Shown in pieces: positions 27,400 to 35,830 of a stretch of DNA of 64,000 nucleotides. This DNA is from Methylorubrum sp. B1-46 (GTDB lineage Bacteria; Pseudomonadota; Alphaproteobacteria; Rhizobiales; Beijerinckiaceae), in NCBI RefSeq assembly GCF_021117295.1, contig NZ_CP088247.1, positions 2,495,001 to 2,559,000 of the forward strand, in the 5' to 3' direction. Position 1 is the stretch's first letter, and the number at the start of each line of letters is the position of its first letter. The notes beneath the pieces were generated by a model, which saw only the letters and a program-made list of their open reading frames with translations, was not told the origin of the DNA and ran no database searches. A program made the translations under genes and the position numbers.

Positions 27400-28272
27400 A
27401 TGAACCTCTGTCCCACCACCCCTTTCCTGATCGCCGGCCTCCTCGTCGGTGTCGCGGCGGTCCCCGCCTATCCGCAGGGGGACCCGGCGCGGCTCCCAGT
27501 GTCGTCATCGGTCAAGGCGGTCTCGGTCACGCCGCTCTCGGTCCTGCCGAAGGCGCCGCCCGAGGCCGGCGAGCGTGATCTCTGCTCCCAGTTCGTCGTG
27601 ACACCGCGCTCGAATGCGGGCCGGCAGGTGGCCGCGGCCGGCTGGGCGGTGACCGGCGAGGCGCGGGCCGGACGGTTTCAGGCGGTCAGCTTCGCCGGCC
27701 GCTTCACGCAGGGCACCAGCGGCTCCTGCGAGATCGCCGCCGGCAATGTCGGCCTGTTCGAGGGCGACGCGTTGCGGGCGGTCGTCTACACCCGCAAGGA
27801 CGCGGCCCGCTCAATCGGCCGCGTCGTCCCTTTCGGCGCCGAGGCTCTCCGCCTGTGGGACGGCGACCTGCTTCCGCAGCCCCTGGCCGATCTGCATGTG
27901 GAGGGCGAGAGGGGGCTGAGTATCGTGCCGCTCGCACCCATCGAAGCGTTCTGCGACGGCCGGAGTCTTGTCCCGAACGTCTACGGCCAGCCGGTGACCC
28001 GTGCGCGGGAGGCGTTGCGGCAGCTCGGATGGAAGCCGGTGAAGGGGCTGCCTCCGGAGCATCCGGCTTCCCGCGAGGCGGCACTGATCGCGCGCGGCGT
28101 CATCGAGGTCGATGCCTGCTCTGGCACCGGCTTCGGCTTCTGCAGCTACGGTTACGAACGCCCGGAGGCGACGCTGTCGCTCGTGACCGTCGGCGATGCC
28201 GACGATCCGGCGGTGTCGAGCTACGATCCGCGCTGCCGTCAGGGCGGCGGGACGGACCCGGTGAAACGGTGA
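27400..28272 (+). CDS. secreted protein with a PASTA-like segment
   Basis: 290 residues. ATG 27400 follows CCGAGGGAGTGC. Residues 1-25 are a signal peptide. The region SCEIAAGNVGLFEGDALRAVVYT and IGRVVPFGAEALRLWDGDLL are strand-rich and look like a folded periplasmic domain. Near residues 188-214 the string VPNVYGQPVTRAREALRQLGW resembles the start of a PASTA repeat (VPNVxGxxxxxAxxxLxxxGW), which in other proteins binds peptidoglycan or beta-lactams. Several cysteines in the C-terminal part could pair. The family is not known to me; a cell-envelope role is an inference from the PASTA likeness. Confidence 0.6.
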   Translation: MNLCPTTPFLIAGLLVGVAAVPAYPQGDPARLPVSSSVKAVSVTPLSVLPKAPPEAGERDLCSQFVVTPRSNAGRQVAAAGWAVTGEARAGRFQAVSFAGRFTQGTSGSCEIAAGNVGLFEGDALRAVVYTRKDAARSIGRVVPFGAEALRLWDGDLLPQPLADLHVEGERGLSIVPLAPIEAFCDGRSLVPNVYGQPVTRAREALRQLGWKPVKGLPPEHPASREAALIARGVIEVDACSGTGFGFCSYGYERPEATLSLVTVGDADDPAVSSYDPRCRQGGGTDPVKR

Positions 28273-28617
28273 TTACCGGCCGCGCGGCGCCTTCGGCTCG
28301 CGGGATTCCTGGATCTCCTCGGCTTTCTCCTCGTCGGTGTCGCTGCTGCGCTTGATCGTGTCGTCCGGCTTGGCGGCCAGCCCTTTCACGATGGCGACGA
28401 GGCGCTTGCACTCGTCCGGGAAGCCGTAGGATTCGAGCACGATCGCCGCGTCGCGCAGGGTGCGCAGGTCGCGCACGATCTGCGCGTTCTTGGCCTCCTG
28501 AAGCTCCTTCTTCGCCGCGATGGCCGGTTCCAGCCCGGTATCCTCGACATCGCATTCGGCTCGGGCTGCCGGCATCGCGGCGAGCATCAGGAAGGCGCAG
28601 GCGATCAGGCGACGCAT
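28273..28617 (-). CDS. small secreted helical protein
   Basis: 114 residues from ATG 28617 (an in-frame GTG two codons upstream is possible). Signal peptide at 1-20 (LIACAFLMLAAMPAARA). The mature part has two cysteines (AECDVED, DECKRLV) and long charged helices (EPAIAAKKELQEAKNAQIVRDLRTLRDAA in pieces). The tail is acidic and disordered. It resembles small periplasmic rhizobial proteins of unknown role. Its stop abuts the convergent PASTA-like gene with no spacer. Confidence 0.65.
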   Translation of the reverse strand: MRRLIACAFLMLAAMPAARAECDVEDTGLEPAIAAKKELQEAKNAQIVRDLRTLRDAAIVLESYGFPDECKRLVAIVKGLAAKPDDTIKRSSDTDEEKAEEIQESREPKAPRGR

Positions 28618-28653
28618 GGTCACGTCTCGTTCCGGTTGGAGAGGGGCTGTGGA

Positions 28654-29073
28654 TCAGCCGCGGTGGCGCAGCAGGTCGTTGGTCACGGCCACAAGCTGCG
28701 CGGCGCGGTAGGGCTTGGGCATGAACACCGATTCGTTCACCGCCTCGGCGGCGGAGAGTCCCTCGCGGCCGCCCGAAGTGTAGACCACGGGCAGACGCGG
28801 CAGGCTGCGCCGGGCGCGGTGGGCGAGCGCAAGACCGTTCGTGTTGCGGGCCAGATCGATATCGGTGAAGAGCAGGTCCACGTGCTCGCTCGACAGGATC
28901 GCCTCCGCCTCGTCCGCGTCGGCCGCCGTCAGCACCCGGTAGCCTTCGTCGAGCAGGGCCTCGGCGGCCAGCTCGCAGACGAAGGACTCGTCCTCGACCA
29001 CGAGGATCGTGTCGGCATGCGGCGCCAGGGAGAACGGGGGCAGGAAGGCAGGGGCGCAAGCGAAGGGGATCAT
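28654..29073 (-). CDS. single-domain response regulator
   Basis: 139 residues from ATG 29073, which follows GTTGGAGTGCTGCC. The receiver domain covers residues 20-137: acidic pair in ILVVEDESFV, phospho-acceptor Asp in DLLFTDIDLARNTNG, conserved Thr/Ser in VVYTSGG and the Lys in FMPKPYRAAQL. There is no output domain, so it acts by protein contact or in a phosphorelay. The atypical first 20 residues (IPFACAPAFLPPFSLAPHA) are hydrophobic. No histidine kinase is adjacent. The next gene upstream is divergent with a TAACCGATCGGTTA palindrome between. Confidence 0.85.
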   Translation of the reverse strand: MIPFACAPAFLPPFSLAPHADTILVVEDESFVCELAAEALLDEGYRVLTAADADEAEAILSSEHVDLLFTDIDLARNTNGLALAHRARRSLPRLPVVYTSGGREGLSAAEAVNESVFMPKPYRAAQLVAVTNDLLRHRG

Positions 29074-29187
29074 GGCAGCACTCCAACTCACCCGCGCTCG
29101 GACAACGGTCGAGCTTGCGGATCGCCGGACCAACGGGGCCGTGAGAGGCCGCGTTCACCGTGATTGCTTCGATTTGCGCGCATTTGG

Positions 29188-29201
29188 TAACCGATCGGTT
29201 A
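29188..29201. promoter_or_regulatory. perfect 14-bp palindrome, possible TetR-type operator
   Basis: TAACCGATCGGTTA, extendable with a bulge to GGTAACC..GGTTAACC. The ACCGATCGGT core is like operators of several TetR-family regulators. It lies between the divergent response regulator and YoaK-family genes, 14 bp before the annotated GTG start of the latter. No TetR gene is present in the window. Confidence 0.35.
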
Positions 29202-29214
29202 ACCTTGACGGCAG

Positions 29215-30015
29215 GTGGCAAGAACTGCATTCGCCCGCATCGGGCGCGACGATGGGCCTAACGCCTTGTCGGACGAGGCCGAGTTTGTCGCAGGCCGCGT
29301 CCTGCCCCGCGAAGAGCGCCTTAACGACCGTGTCCGCCCTGTGACCCGCCCCTGGCAGATCGGCTTCGGCATCGTGCTCACCGCACTCGCCGGCTTTGTG
29401 GACGCGCTCGGCTTCATCCGGCTCGGCGGCCTCTACACCTCGCTCATGAGCGGGAACACGACACAGCTCGCCGTCGCACTCGGCCATGGCCAGCCGCTCG
29501 GCGCCGTGCTGCCGGCGCTGCTGATCGCCGCCTTCCTCGTCGGCGCGGTCTCCGGCGGGGCGATTTCGGCCCTGTGCCCGCCGCGCTGGATCACGCCAAC
29601 GGTGCTTGGCCTGGAGGCCGCAGCGCTGAGCGCCGCGGTGGCGCTGGCGGCCGAGCACGCCCATGTCGGGGTCGCCTCGCTGTTCTTGGCGCTCGCCATG
29701 GGCGGACAGAATGCGGTGCTCGCCCATGTCCAGGGCTTTCGTGCCGGAACCACCTTCGTTACGGGCGCGCTGTTCGCGTTCGGGCAGAAGGCGGCGCTCG
29801 CGCTGGCCGGACGGGGGCCGCGGCTGGGCTGGGTCGGCGACGGCTCGGTCTGGCTCTCGCTCCTCGTCGGGGCGATTGTCGGGACCTTCGCCCATATGCA
29901 TCTCGGGATCGCGGCCCTGGCGATCCCCGCCATCATCACGGCCGGCCTATGCCTCGCCGCGAGCCTGTTCACCCTGGTCACCCGGCAGGCGCCGGTGACG
30001 CTGACCAAGATCTGA
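29215..30015 (+). CDS. YoaK/DUF1275-family membrane protein
   Basis: 266 residues from GTG 29215; a later in-frame GTG at 29341 would give 224 residues, closer to the family's usual length, and the intervening 42 residues are hydrophilic, so the start is open. The hydrophobic region has about six membrane helices: GFGIVLTALAGFVDALGFIRL, followed by LYTSLMSGNTTQLAVALG (the family hallmark), ALLIAAFLVGAVSGGAI, ASLFLALAMGGQNAVL, and the C-terminal IVGTFAHMHLGIAALAIPAI in part. The inner-membrane protein's function is not known. A possible operator lies just upstream. Confidence 0.85.
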   Translation: MARTAFARIGRDDGPNALSDEAEFVAGRVLPREERLNDRVRPVTRPWQIGFGIVLTALAGFVDALGFIRLGGLYTSLMSGNTTQLAVALGHGQPLGAVLPALLIAAFLVGAVSGGAISALCPPRWITPTVLGLEAAALSAAVALAAEHAHVGVASLFLALAMGGQNAVLAHVQGFRAGTTFVTGALFAFGQKAALALAGRGPRLGWVGDGSVWLSLLVGAIVGTFAHMHLGIAALAIPAIITAGLCLAASLFTLVTRQAPVTLTKI

Positions 30016-30031
30016 AGGAAGGCCCTCCGGC

Positions 30032-31039
30032 ATGAGCGTCTCCGCTCCCTCCCTCACCGACCATGTCGCCGACATCGCGGCCGGCGCGCACGTCACCGCG
30101 GCCCGCTGGCTCAAGGGCACGCTCGCCCTGGCGCTCGCCGACGGCGGCGTGCTGCTGGCCCGCGACGGCGCTGCCGAGACCGTTCCTGTCCACCCGGACA
30201 GCGGCATCCTCGTCGCGGCGGGCGACGGCACCCGTCTGGTGAGCGGGGGGGATGACGGCCGCGTGGTCGCCATCGACGCGGACGGCCGGTCGAGCGAGCT
30301 GGCGCGGGCCAAGAACGGCGGCTGGATCGACGCGCTGGCACTTCACGGCGACGGCTCGGTCGCCTTCGCCTCGGGCCGCATGGTCGTCGCCCGCGACGCC
30401 AAGGGCCGGGAGAAGACCTTCACGGCGCCCACCACCGCGCGCGGCCTCGCCTTCGCGCCGAAGGGCTACCGGCTGGCGGTGGCGCACTACAACGGCGTCA
30501 GCCTCTGGTACCCCAACCTTGAGACGCCGCCGGAATTCATCGAGTGGAAGGGCTCGCATCTCGACGTGACGTGGTCGCCCGATGGCCGCTTCGTCGTCTC
30601 GACCATGCAGGAGAACGCGCTGCACGGCTGGCGCCTCCAGCCCGATCGCGGGCACATGCGGATGTCGGGCTACCCCGCCAAGGTGCGCTCGCTCTCTTGG
30701 TCGGCGGACGGAAAGTGGCTCGCCACCAGCGGCGCCGAGGCCGCCATCGTCTGGCCGTTCGATTCGAAGGAAGGCCCCACCGGCAAGGCGCCGCGAGAAT
30801 GCGGCGTGCGGCCAGCGCGGGTTTCGCAGGTTGCGTTCCACCCCAAGGCGCCGGTCCTGGCGATCGGCTACGAGGATGGCTGCGTGCTGCTGGTGCGCTT
30901 CTCCGACGCCTCGGAACTGCTGGTGCGCCCGGCGGTGCGGGGCAGCGCGGTCTCGGCGCTCGCCTGGGACACCACTGGCGCCCGCCTCGCCTTCGGCTGT
31001 GCCGACGGCCGAGCCGGCCTGCTCACCCTGCCGGCCTGA
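30032..31039 (+). CDS. WD40-repeat protein
   Basis: 335 residues with repeated blades visible as SGGDDGRVVAIDADG, ALHGDGSVAFASGRMV, AFAPKGYRLAVAHYNGVSLW, WSPDGRFVVSTMQENALHGW, WSADGKWLATSGAEAAIVWPF, FHPKAPVLAIGYEDGCVLLV, and AWDTTGARLAFGCADGRAGLL. At least seven blades give a single beta-propeller. It has no signal peptide. In some alphaproteobacteria this type of protein sits with a CobW-like metal GTPase; none is adjacent here. It starts 16 bp after the YoaK gene and is followed 10 bp later by a small Cys-containing protein, suggesting one operon and a scaffold-type role. Confidence 0.88.
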   Translation: MSVSAPSLTDHVADIAAGAHVTAARWLKGTLALALADGGVLLARDGAAETVPVHPDSGILVAAGDGTRLVSGGDDGRVVAIDADGRSSELARAKNGGWIDALALHGDGSVAFASGRMVVARDAKGREKTFTAPTTARGLAFAPKGYRLAVAHYNGVSLWYPNLETPPEFIEWKGSHLDVTWSPDGRFVVSTMQENALHGWRLQPDRGHMRMSGYPAKVRSLSWSADGKWLATSGAEAAIVWPFDSKEGPTGKAPRECGVRPARVSQVAFHPKAPVLAIGYEDGCVLLVRFSDASELLVRPAVRGSAVSALAWDTTGARLAFGCADGRAGLLTLPA

Positions 31040-31049
31040 CACCTCCGCC

Positions 31050-31310
31050 ATGGCCCTGTTCGGACGCCGGCCGAAGCCCGACGCCGCCGCCCGGCGGCGG
31101 GTCGAGGCATGGCTGCGGAAGGCGGGCGGCTACGGCCTGGACACGGCGATGAGCGTGAGCGAAATCGTCTGCACCGACCCGTCCTGCCCCGGCACCGAGA
31201 CGGTCGTCCTGTTGTTCCCGCCCGGCGAGAAGACGCGGGCGATCAAGATCGCCGGGGCGCTCGACGCCTTGACCGAGGCGGATGTGGCGGCGGCTCTCGG
31301 GCAAGATTGA
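31050..31310 (+). CDS. small conserved protein with CTDPSCPG motif
   Basis: 86 residues. ATG 31050 is 10 bp after the WD40 stop. A basic N-terminal helix (ARRRVEAWLRKAGG) is followed by SEIVCTDPSCPGTETVVLLFPP, whose C-x4-C-P-G pair could bind a metal or be a redox pair. The last 25 residues form a helix pair typical of compact domains (AIKIAGALDALTEADVAAAL). I recognise the pattern from small proteins encoded beside WD40 and CobW genes but know no function. It is most likely the partner of the upstream WD40 protein. Confidence 0.7.
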   Translation: MALFGRRPKPDAAARRRVEAWLRKAGGYGLDTAMSVSEIVCTDPSCPGTETVVLLFPPGEKTRAIKIAGALDALTEADVAAALGQD

Positions 31311-31377
31311 ATCGCGACCCTCCCCGGGCGGGCGGGTCGCCCTACAACCCGGCAGGCACCGCCGAAGGAAGACCTTG

Positions 31378-31908
31378 ATGTTCCGTGTCGTGCGAACGCT
31401 CGGCCTCGCCTTCGGATTGCTCGCCGCGGTCATCGCCGCGCAGGCGCCGGAATTCGCCCAGCAATACACCCAGCGTCTCGGCGGGGCCCTGGACGAACTG
31501 CGCCGCGCCATCGCCTCCCTCGATGCCGACGCCAGGGCCACCGGCCGAAGCCGCGACGAGGCGCTGACGCTGCTGCGCACCAACCCGGACGCCTTCATCG
31601 CCCGCCGTGGCGAGTCGGCCCGCACCGATGTCGAGCGGCTGAAGCGGCTGGAGGCGCAGAAGCTCGCGCTCGACACGGCGGCGAGCCCGCTCGGACGCCT
31701 CACCGTGATGGCGCGCGACCCCGACATGGACATCGCGCGGGCCACCTATCGCGACTACCAGCCGGCAGTGCCGACGACAGCGGACGGCCTCGTCGCCGGC
31801 CTGCTCGGCTTCCTCGCCGCCTGGGGCGGCTGGCGCGTCACCAGCGATGTCGGCCGCCACCTCGCCCGCCGTCGTCGGCGCGCGCGGCCGGAAACCACGC
31901 CAGTTTGA
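31378..31908 (+). CDS. DUF2937-family membrane protein
   Basis: 176 residues. ATG 31378 follows GAAGGAAGACCTTG. One N-terminal membrane helix (TLGLAFGLLAAVIAAQAPEF), a long charged helix pair at 30-130 (QRLGGALDELRRAIASLDAD; VERLKRLEAQKLALD), then a C-terminal helix DGLVAGLLGFLAAWGGWRV and a basic tail. The topology fits the DUF2937 group: periplasmic coiled coil between two inner-membrane spans. The role is unknown. It could be the last gene of the YoaK/WD40 run (68-bp spacer). Confidence 0.75.
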   Translation: MFRVVRTLGLAFGLLAAVIAAQAPEFAQQYTQRLGGALDELRRAIASLDADARATGRSRDEALTLLRTNPDAFIARRGESARTDVERLKRLEAQKLALDTAASPLGRLTVMARDPDMDIARATYRDYQPAVPTTADGLVAGLLGFLAAWGGWRVTSDVGRHLARRRRRARPETTPV

Positions 31909-32036
31909 CGCAAAATTTCGACTGATGCGCGGGCGGAGGTGTTGCAGCGCCTCTACAGCCCGGCCCACCTGCCTGCACTAGGTGTAGGCACGCGCCCGCA
32001 CTCCGCAGGGGCGCCGGATCCGGTTCTCCCTCGATC

Positions 32037-33269
32037 ATGCCGCGTCCCCCGAACACGACGGTCGATCCCGCCCTCGACGCGGCGGCCTTGCTGCGCCGCA
32101 TCGGCTTCTTCGGCCTGTTCGTGGTGCTGCCGGTGGCCGCGCAAGTCTCGCGCCGCGCCACCGTGGTGCTCGCCCCGATCGCCGTCGTGCTGCTGATCAC
32201 CGCGAGCGCCATAGACCAGCATCAGCGCGCCATCGGGCCGGCCCTGAAGCGGCTGCTGACCGCACCCTCCTTCCTCGCCGGCATGCTGGTGGTGTTCTGG
32301 TCGGGGCTGTCGCTGGTCTGGACCCCGTTTCCGGGACCCGCGAGCGAGCGGCTGGCCAACCTCGTCGCCACCGTGGTGATGACGCTGCTCGCCTATCTCG
32401 CGCTGCCCGACCGGATGCGCTCCGCCAACCTCTACCTGCTGCCGCTCGGCGTCGGCGCCGCCGCCATCGTCGCGATCCTGATCAATCTCGTCGGCGACGC
32501 GATGCTCAAGGACAACCCGGACGGCGATAGCGCCCTGGAGCGCGGCGCGGTGCTGCTGGCGTTGCTCGCATGGCCCGCCGTGGCTTGGCTGCGCTCGCGC
32601 CGCCGCGACCTGGGCTCTCTCGTCGTGGTCGTGCTCGTCGCGGGCGCGCTGCTGCTGGCGCCCGGCCTCACCGCGCTGTTCGCGCTGGCGGTCGGGGCGC
32701 TCGCCTTCGCGCTGACCCATTGGCGCCTGTCGCTCGGCGTGCGGGTCACAGCGCTGGCCGCCGCGGGCCTGCTCGTGGTGGCGCCGCTGCTGCCGTTCCT
32801 CGCTCGTCCCATCGGCATCGCCCTATTCGGTCCGGTGGCGCCGGGCGTGCTGGCGCTCAAGGCGTGGCAGAAGGTCGTCACCCTGGAGCCGGTGCGGCTT
32901 GTGACCGGCCACGGTCTCGAGACGGCCCTGCGCGGAAAGCTCTTCGGCATCCTGCCGATCAATGCGCCGACGACGATGCTGTTCGAGTTCTGGTACGAAC
33001 TCGGCATCGTCGGCGCCTTCGCCGCGGCGTTCGCCCTCTACAGCGCCATCCACCGCGCCGGCCGCGATGCCACGGTGCTGGCGCCCTGCGCCATGGCGGC
33101 CTTCGCCACGGCGTTTGCCATCGGCTGCGTCGGCGTCGGCCTCACCACGATCTGGTGGCTCACGACGCTCGCCCTGGTGATCCTGACCTTCGTCGCGATT
33201 GAGCGCGGGCAGTTCCGCTCCCGCCGGCCGAAGGTCGGGCTGATCCCGCGCCTACCCGCGCGGGGCTGA
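32037..33269 (+). CDS. O-antigen ligase/polymerase-like polytopic membrane protein
   Basis: 410 residues with ten to twelve hydrophobic segments, including GFFGLFVVLPVAAQ, TVVLAPIAVVLLITASAI, FLAGMLVVFWSGLSLVW, YLLPLGVGAAAIVAILINL, and LVVVVLVAGALLLAPGLTAL. Between the last helices a periplasmic loop carries TGHGLETALRGKLFGILPINAPTT in pieces and FEFWYELGIVG, which is in the style of the Wzy/WaaL ligase loop (H-G-x and N-x-x-L elements). Polysaccharide assembly in the inner membrane is likely, but there are no glycosyltransferase genes nearby. The C-terminal tail is basic. Confidence 0.7.
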   Translation: MPRPPNTTVDPALDAAALLRRIGFFGLFVVLPVAAQVSRRATVVLAPIAVVLLITASAIDQHQRAIGPALKRLLTAPSFLAGMLVVFWSGLSLVWTPFPGPASERLANLVATVVMTLLAYLALPDRMRSANLYLLPLGVGAAAIVAILINLVGDAMLKDNPDGDSALERGAVLLALLAWPAVAWLRSRRRDLGSLVVVVLVAGALLLAPGLTALFALAVGALAFALTHWRLSLGVRVTALAAAGLLVVAPLLPFLARPIGIALFGPVAPGVLALKAWQKVVTLEPVRLVTGHGLETALRGKLFGILPINAPTTMLFEFWYELGIVGAFAAAFALYSAIHRAGRDATVLAPCAMAAFATAFAIGCVGVGLTTIWWLTTLALVILTFVAIERGQFRSRRPKVGLIPRLPARG

Positions 33270-33361
33270 GGACCGGCCGCGTCCTCACTGCCCGTTCGAG
33301 ACTTCTGGCGTCCTCGCCCCGCGAGGGCGGTGGGAGCGGAGGCACGCGGACCGAGACAGCC

Positions 33362-33793
33362 TCAGCCCTCGATTGCGTCCGCCGCGGCCTCGATCCCGGC
33401 CATGTCGTCGTCCGAGAGACCGAAATGGTGGCCGATCTCGTGGACGAGGACGTGGGTGACGAGGTGGCCCAGCGTCTCGTCGTGCTCGGCCCAGTAGTCA
33501 AGCAGCGGCCGGCGGTAGAGCCAGACGGCGTTGGGCATCTGCCCCGTGGCGACCTCGCCGGACTGCGCCAGCCCGACGCCGCGGAACAGACCAAGCAGGT
33601 CGAATTCCGATTCGCAGCCCATCTCGGTCAACGTCTCGTCGTCGGGGAAGTCATCGACGTGGATGCGCACGCCCGCGCACAGGGCTCGGAATTCCTCCGG
33701 CAGGGCGGCGAAGGCGGCGTCGGCCAGGGCCTCGATCTCGGCCAGACTCGGCGCCCTGGCCTCGGCCCAGCGGCCCGGATCACCCTCGCTCAC
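33362..33793 (-). CDS. zincin-like metallopeptidase (short family, HExxHxxGxxD)
   Basis: 143 residues. The complete motif is in VLVHEIGHHFGLSDDDM at about 116-132: two histidines and the glutamate, then H, and an acidic residue in the fourth position. The N-terminal portion is acidic and helical (SLAEIEALADAAFAALPEEF). This is the compact bacterial family annotated as possible zinc metallopeptidase (DUF1025/MMP-like). The start overlaps the stop of the nucleotidase gene (ATGA at 33790). Substrates are not known; probably cytoplasmic. Confidence 0.88.
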   Translation of the reverse strand: MSEGDPGRWAEARAPSLAEIEALADAAFAALPEEFRALCAGVRIHVDDFPDDETLTEMGCESEFDLLGLFRGVGLAQSGEVATGQMPNAVWLYRRPLLDYWAEHDETLGHLVTHVLVHEIGHHFGLSDDDMAGIEAAADAIEG

Positions 33794-34536
33794 GGCGCGG
33801 AGGGCTCCGTCGGAACGACGGGCAGCACGCAGCGCGTCAGGAAGGCGGCCAGATCGCTGGTGATGTGGTCGATATGCGGCTCCTTCACCGCTTCCTGCTC
33901 GAACCGCTCGCGGAACGGGTCGGGCGTCTGCGGCACCACAAGCACGGTCGCCATGCCGAGGTCGTGCGGTACCACGAGGTTGCGGGCAATGTCCTCGAAC
34001 AGGGCCGAGCGCCGGGGATCGACGCCGTGGCGCAGGAGGAAGCGCTCGTAGGTGCCGCGATCGGGCTTCGGCACGAAGTCGGCCGCCGCGATGTCAAACA
34101 CGTCCTCGAAATGGCTGAGGATGCCGAGCTTGTCCGCGACGCGCTCGGCGTGGCGGCGCGAGCCGTTGGTGAGGATCAGCTTGCGACCCGGCAGATGCTC
34201 GATCGCAGTGCCGAGGGATTCGTCGAGCTTGATCGTCGAGTGGTCGATGTCGTGGGCGAAGTCGAGGAAGTCGTGCGGATCGACCGCTTCCTCCACCATC
34301 AGCGCCTTCAGGGTGGTGCCGTAGTGGTGGTAGAAATGCTTCTGCAGGGCGCGGGCCGAGATCGCGTCGAGTCCGTAGAGCCGCATCACGTAGAGCGTGA
34401 TCCGCTCGTCCACCTGCGGCCAGACCCGCGCGTCGCTCGGGTAGAGCGTGTTGTCGAGGTCGAACACCCAGGTATCGACTTCGGAGAAGCCGCGGGCGTC
34501 GGGGGTGGTGAAGTGGCTCTCGCCGGGAAGAAGCAA
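33790..34536 (-). CDS. HAD-type pyrimidine 5'-nucleotidase
   Basis: 248 residues. HAD motif I at WVFDLDNTLYP (about 23-33), motif II LILTNGSRRHAERV (about 121-134), motif III lysine in VPKPDRGTYERF and motif IV FEDIARNL. The C1 helical cap (DAISARALQKHFYHHYGTTLK) and length fit the SDT1/YjjG-like nucleotidases that dephosphorylate UMP and CMP or modified nucleotides. The only initiation codon ahead of motif I appears to be TTG 34536; an in-frame TGA lies 24 bp upstream. The gene follows argB on the same strand. Confidence 0.85.
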   Translation of the reverse strand: MLLPGESHFTTPDARGFSEVDTWVFDLDNTLYPSDARVWPQVDERITLYVMRLYGLDAISARALQKHFYHHYGTTLKALMVEEAVDPHDFLDFAHDIDHSTIKLDESLGTAIEHLPGRKLILTNGSRRHAERVADKLGILSHFEDVFDIAAADFVPKPDRGTYERFLLRHGVDPRRSALFEDIARNLVVPHDLGMATVLVVPQTPDPFRERFEQEAVKEPHIDHITSDLAAFLTRCVLPVVPTEPSAP

Positions 34537-34563
34537 GGGGAAGGTGACGCTTGATCAGGAGAA

Positions 34564-34588
34564 ACGGGACGAGGGTGCCCCGTCCCGT
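34564..34588 (-). terminator. hairpin between argB and the nucleotidase gene
   Basis: ACGGGAC (34564-34570) and GTCCCGT (34582-34588) form a 7-bp stem around GAGGGTGCCCC. On the minus strand TTTCTCC follows, a short T-rich stretch. It probably ends or attenuates argB transcription before the downstream nucleotidase gene. Confidence 0.55.
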
Positions 34589-34625
34589 AATGTAGGCGTT
34601 TGCGCCTCTCAGGGAAGCGCTGCCG

Positions 34626-35522
34626 TCAGGTGCGCCGGATCAGGGTGCCCGCACCGAAATCGGTGAACAGCTCCAGCAGCGCCGCGTGCGCCACCTTGCC
34701 GTTGAGGATGACCACCGCCTCGACACCCTGTTCGAGGGCGTAGATGCAGGTCTCGACCTTCGGGATCATGCCGCCGGTGATGGTGCCGTCGGCGATCAGG
34801 CGCCGGCAATCTTCCACCGAGAGCTCCTGAATCAGGTTCTTGTCCTTGTCGAGCACGCCGGGCACGTCGGTGAGCAGCAGCAGGCGCTTGGCCCGCAGCG
34901 CACCGGCGATGGCCCCGGCGAAGGTGTCGGCGTTGACGTTGTAGGTCTTGCCGTCCTCGCCATAGGCCACGGGCGCGAGCACCGGGATCAGCTCGGCCTT
35001 CAGCACCGCGTCGAGCACGCCGCGCTCGACATGCTCGGGCTCGCCGACGAGGCCGAGATCGATCGCCTGCTCGATGTTGCTGTCGGGGTCCTTGATCGTG
35101 CGCATCGCCCGCTTGGCGCGGACCATGTTGCCGTCCTTGCCGCACAGGCCGATCGCCCGACCGCCCTCGGCGGCGATCCAGCCGACGATCTGTTTGTTGA
35201 TCGAGCCGGCCAGCACCATCTCGACCACCTCGACGGTGGCCTCGTCGGTGACGCGAAGCCCGCCGCGGAACTCCGATTCGATGCCGAGCCGAGCCAGCAT
35301 CTTACCGATCTGCGGTCCGCCGCCGTGCACGACGATCGGCTTCAGCCCGGATTGCTCCAAGAGCACGATGTCCTCGGCGAAGTCCTCCGCCGCCGCCGGG
35401 TCGCCCATGGCGTGGCCGCCATACTTGATGACCACGATTTCCTGATCATAGCGCTGCATGTGCGGCAGCGCCTGGGTCAGGATCTCAGCGCGCACATGCA
35501 CGTTCGGCAGTGGATCGGTCAT
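34626..35522 (-). CDS. argB: acetylglutamate kinase
   Basis: 298 residues. [11 protein letters not shown] at 31-41 (phosphate-binding lysine), [14 protein letters not shown] at 62-75, and the C-terminal [14 protein letters not shown] and [20 protein letters not shown] in pieces. The long N-terminal helix ([20 protein letters not shown]) is characteristic of the arginine-sensitive hexameric ArgB type. It phosphorylates N-acetylglutamate, the second step of arginine synthesis, and is normally feedback-inhibited by arginine. In related genomes argB follows engB; here engB is 8.5 kb upstream. Confidence 0.96.
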   Translation of the reverse strand: MTDPLPNVHVRAEILTQALPHMQRYDQEIVVIKYGGHAMGDPAAAEDFAEDIVLLEQSGLKPIVVHGGGPQIGKMLARLGIESEFRGGLRVTDEATVEVVEMVLAGSINKQIVGWIAAEGGRAIGLCGKDGNMVRAKRAMRTIKDPDSNIEQAIDLGLVGEPEHVERGVLDAVLKAELIPVLAPVAYGEDGKTYNVNADTFAGAIAGALRAKRLLLLTDVPGVLDKDKNLIQELSVEDCRRLIADGTITGGMIPKVETCIYALEQGVEAVVILNGKVAHAALLELFTDFGAGTLIRRT

Positions 35523-35830
35523 CGGGTCGTCCTGGCTCTCTCACTCGAGTCACGGGCGGATTCGGCGGGGTTCTAGCGCAGGCTTTGTGCAGAGCGAAGA
35601 CACCACGAAGACATTGCCGGTTCGCGATCCCGCAATCGTCATCATGCGGTGGCGGACCTGGGGCCGTCCGAGCGCGGATCGCTGCCTGTGCAGCTTCAAT
35701 GGACAGGCGCGGCGATCCCACGGTCGAGGTTCGGCCGTTCATCACGCGTCTGTGCAGAGACGGTCGAACAACTTAATCGGCCATTAACCATCGCCATCAA
35801 TCATCCCCTCCTCGAACGAAGGGGCCGATC
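35523..35830. other. 308-bp spacer between argB and the 74-residue gene
   Basis: Divergent promoters must lie here. No clear repeat or RNA gene is visible. CCCCT and AGGGG at about 35804-35823 can pair around CCTCGAACGA, and the second arm is the GAAGGGG ribosome site of the gene at 35831. Confidence 0.5.
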
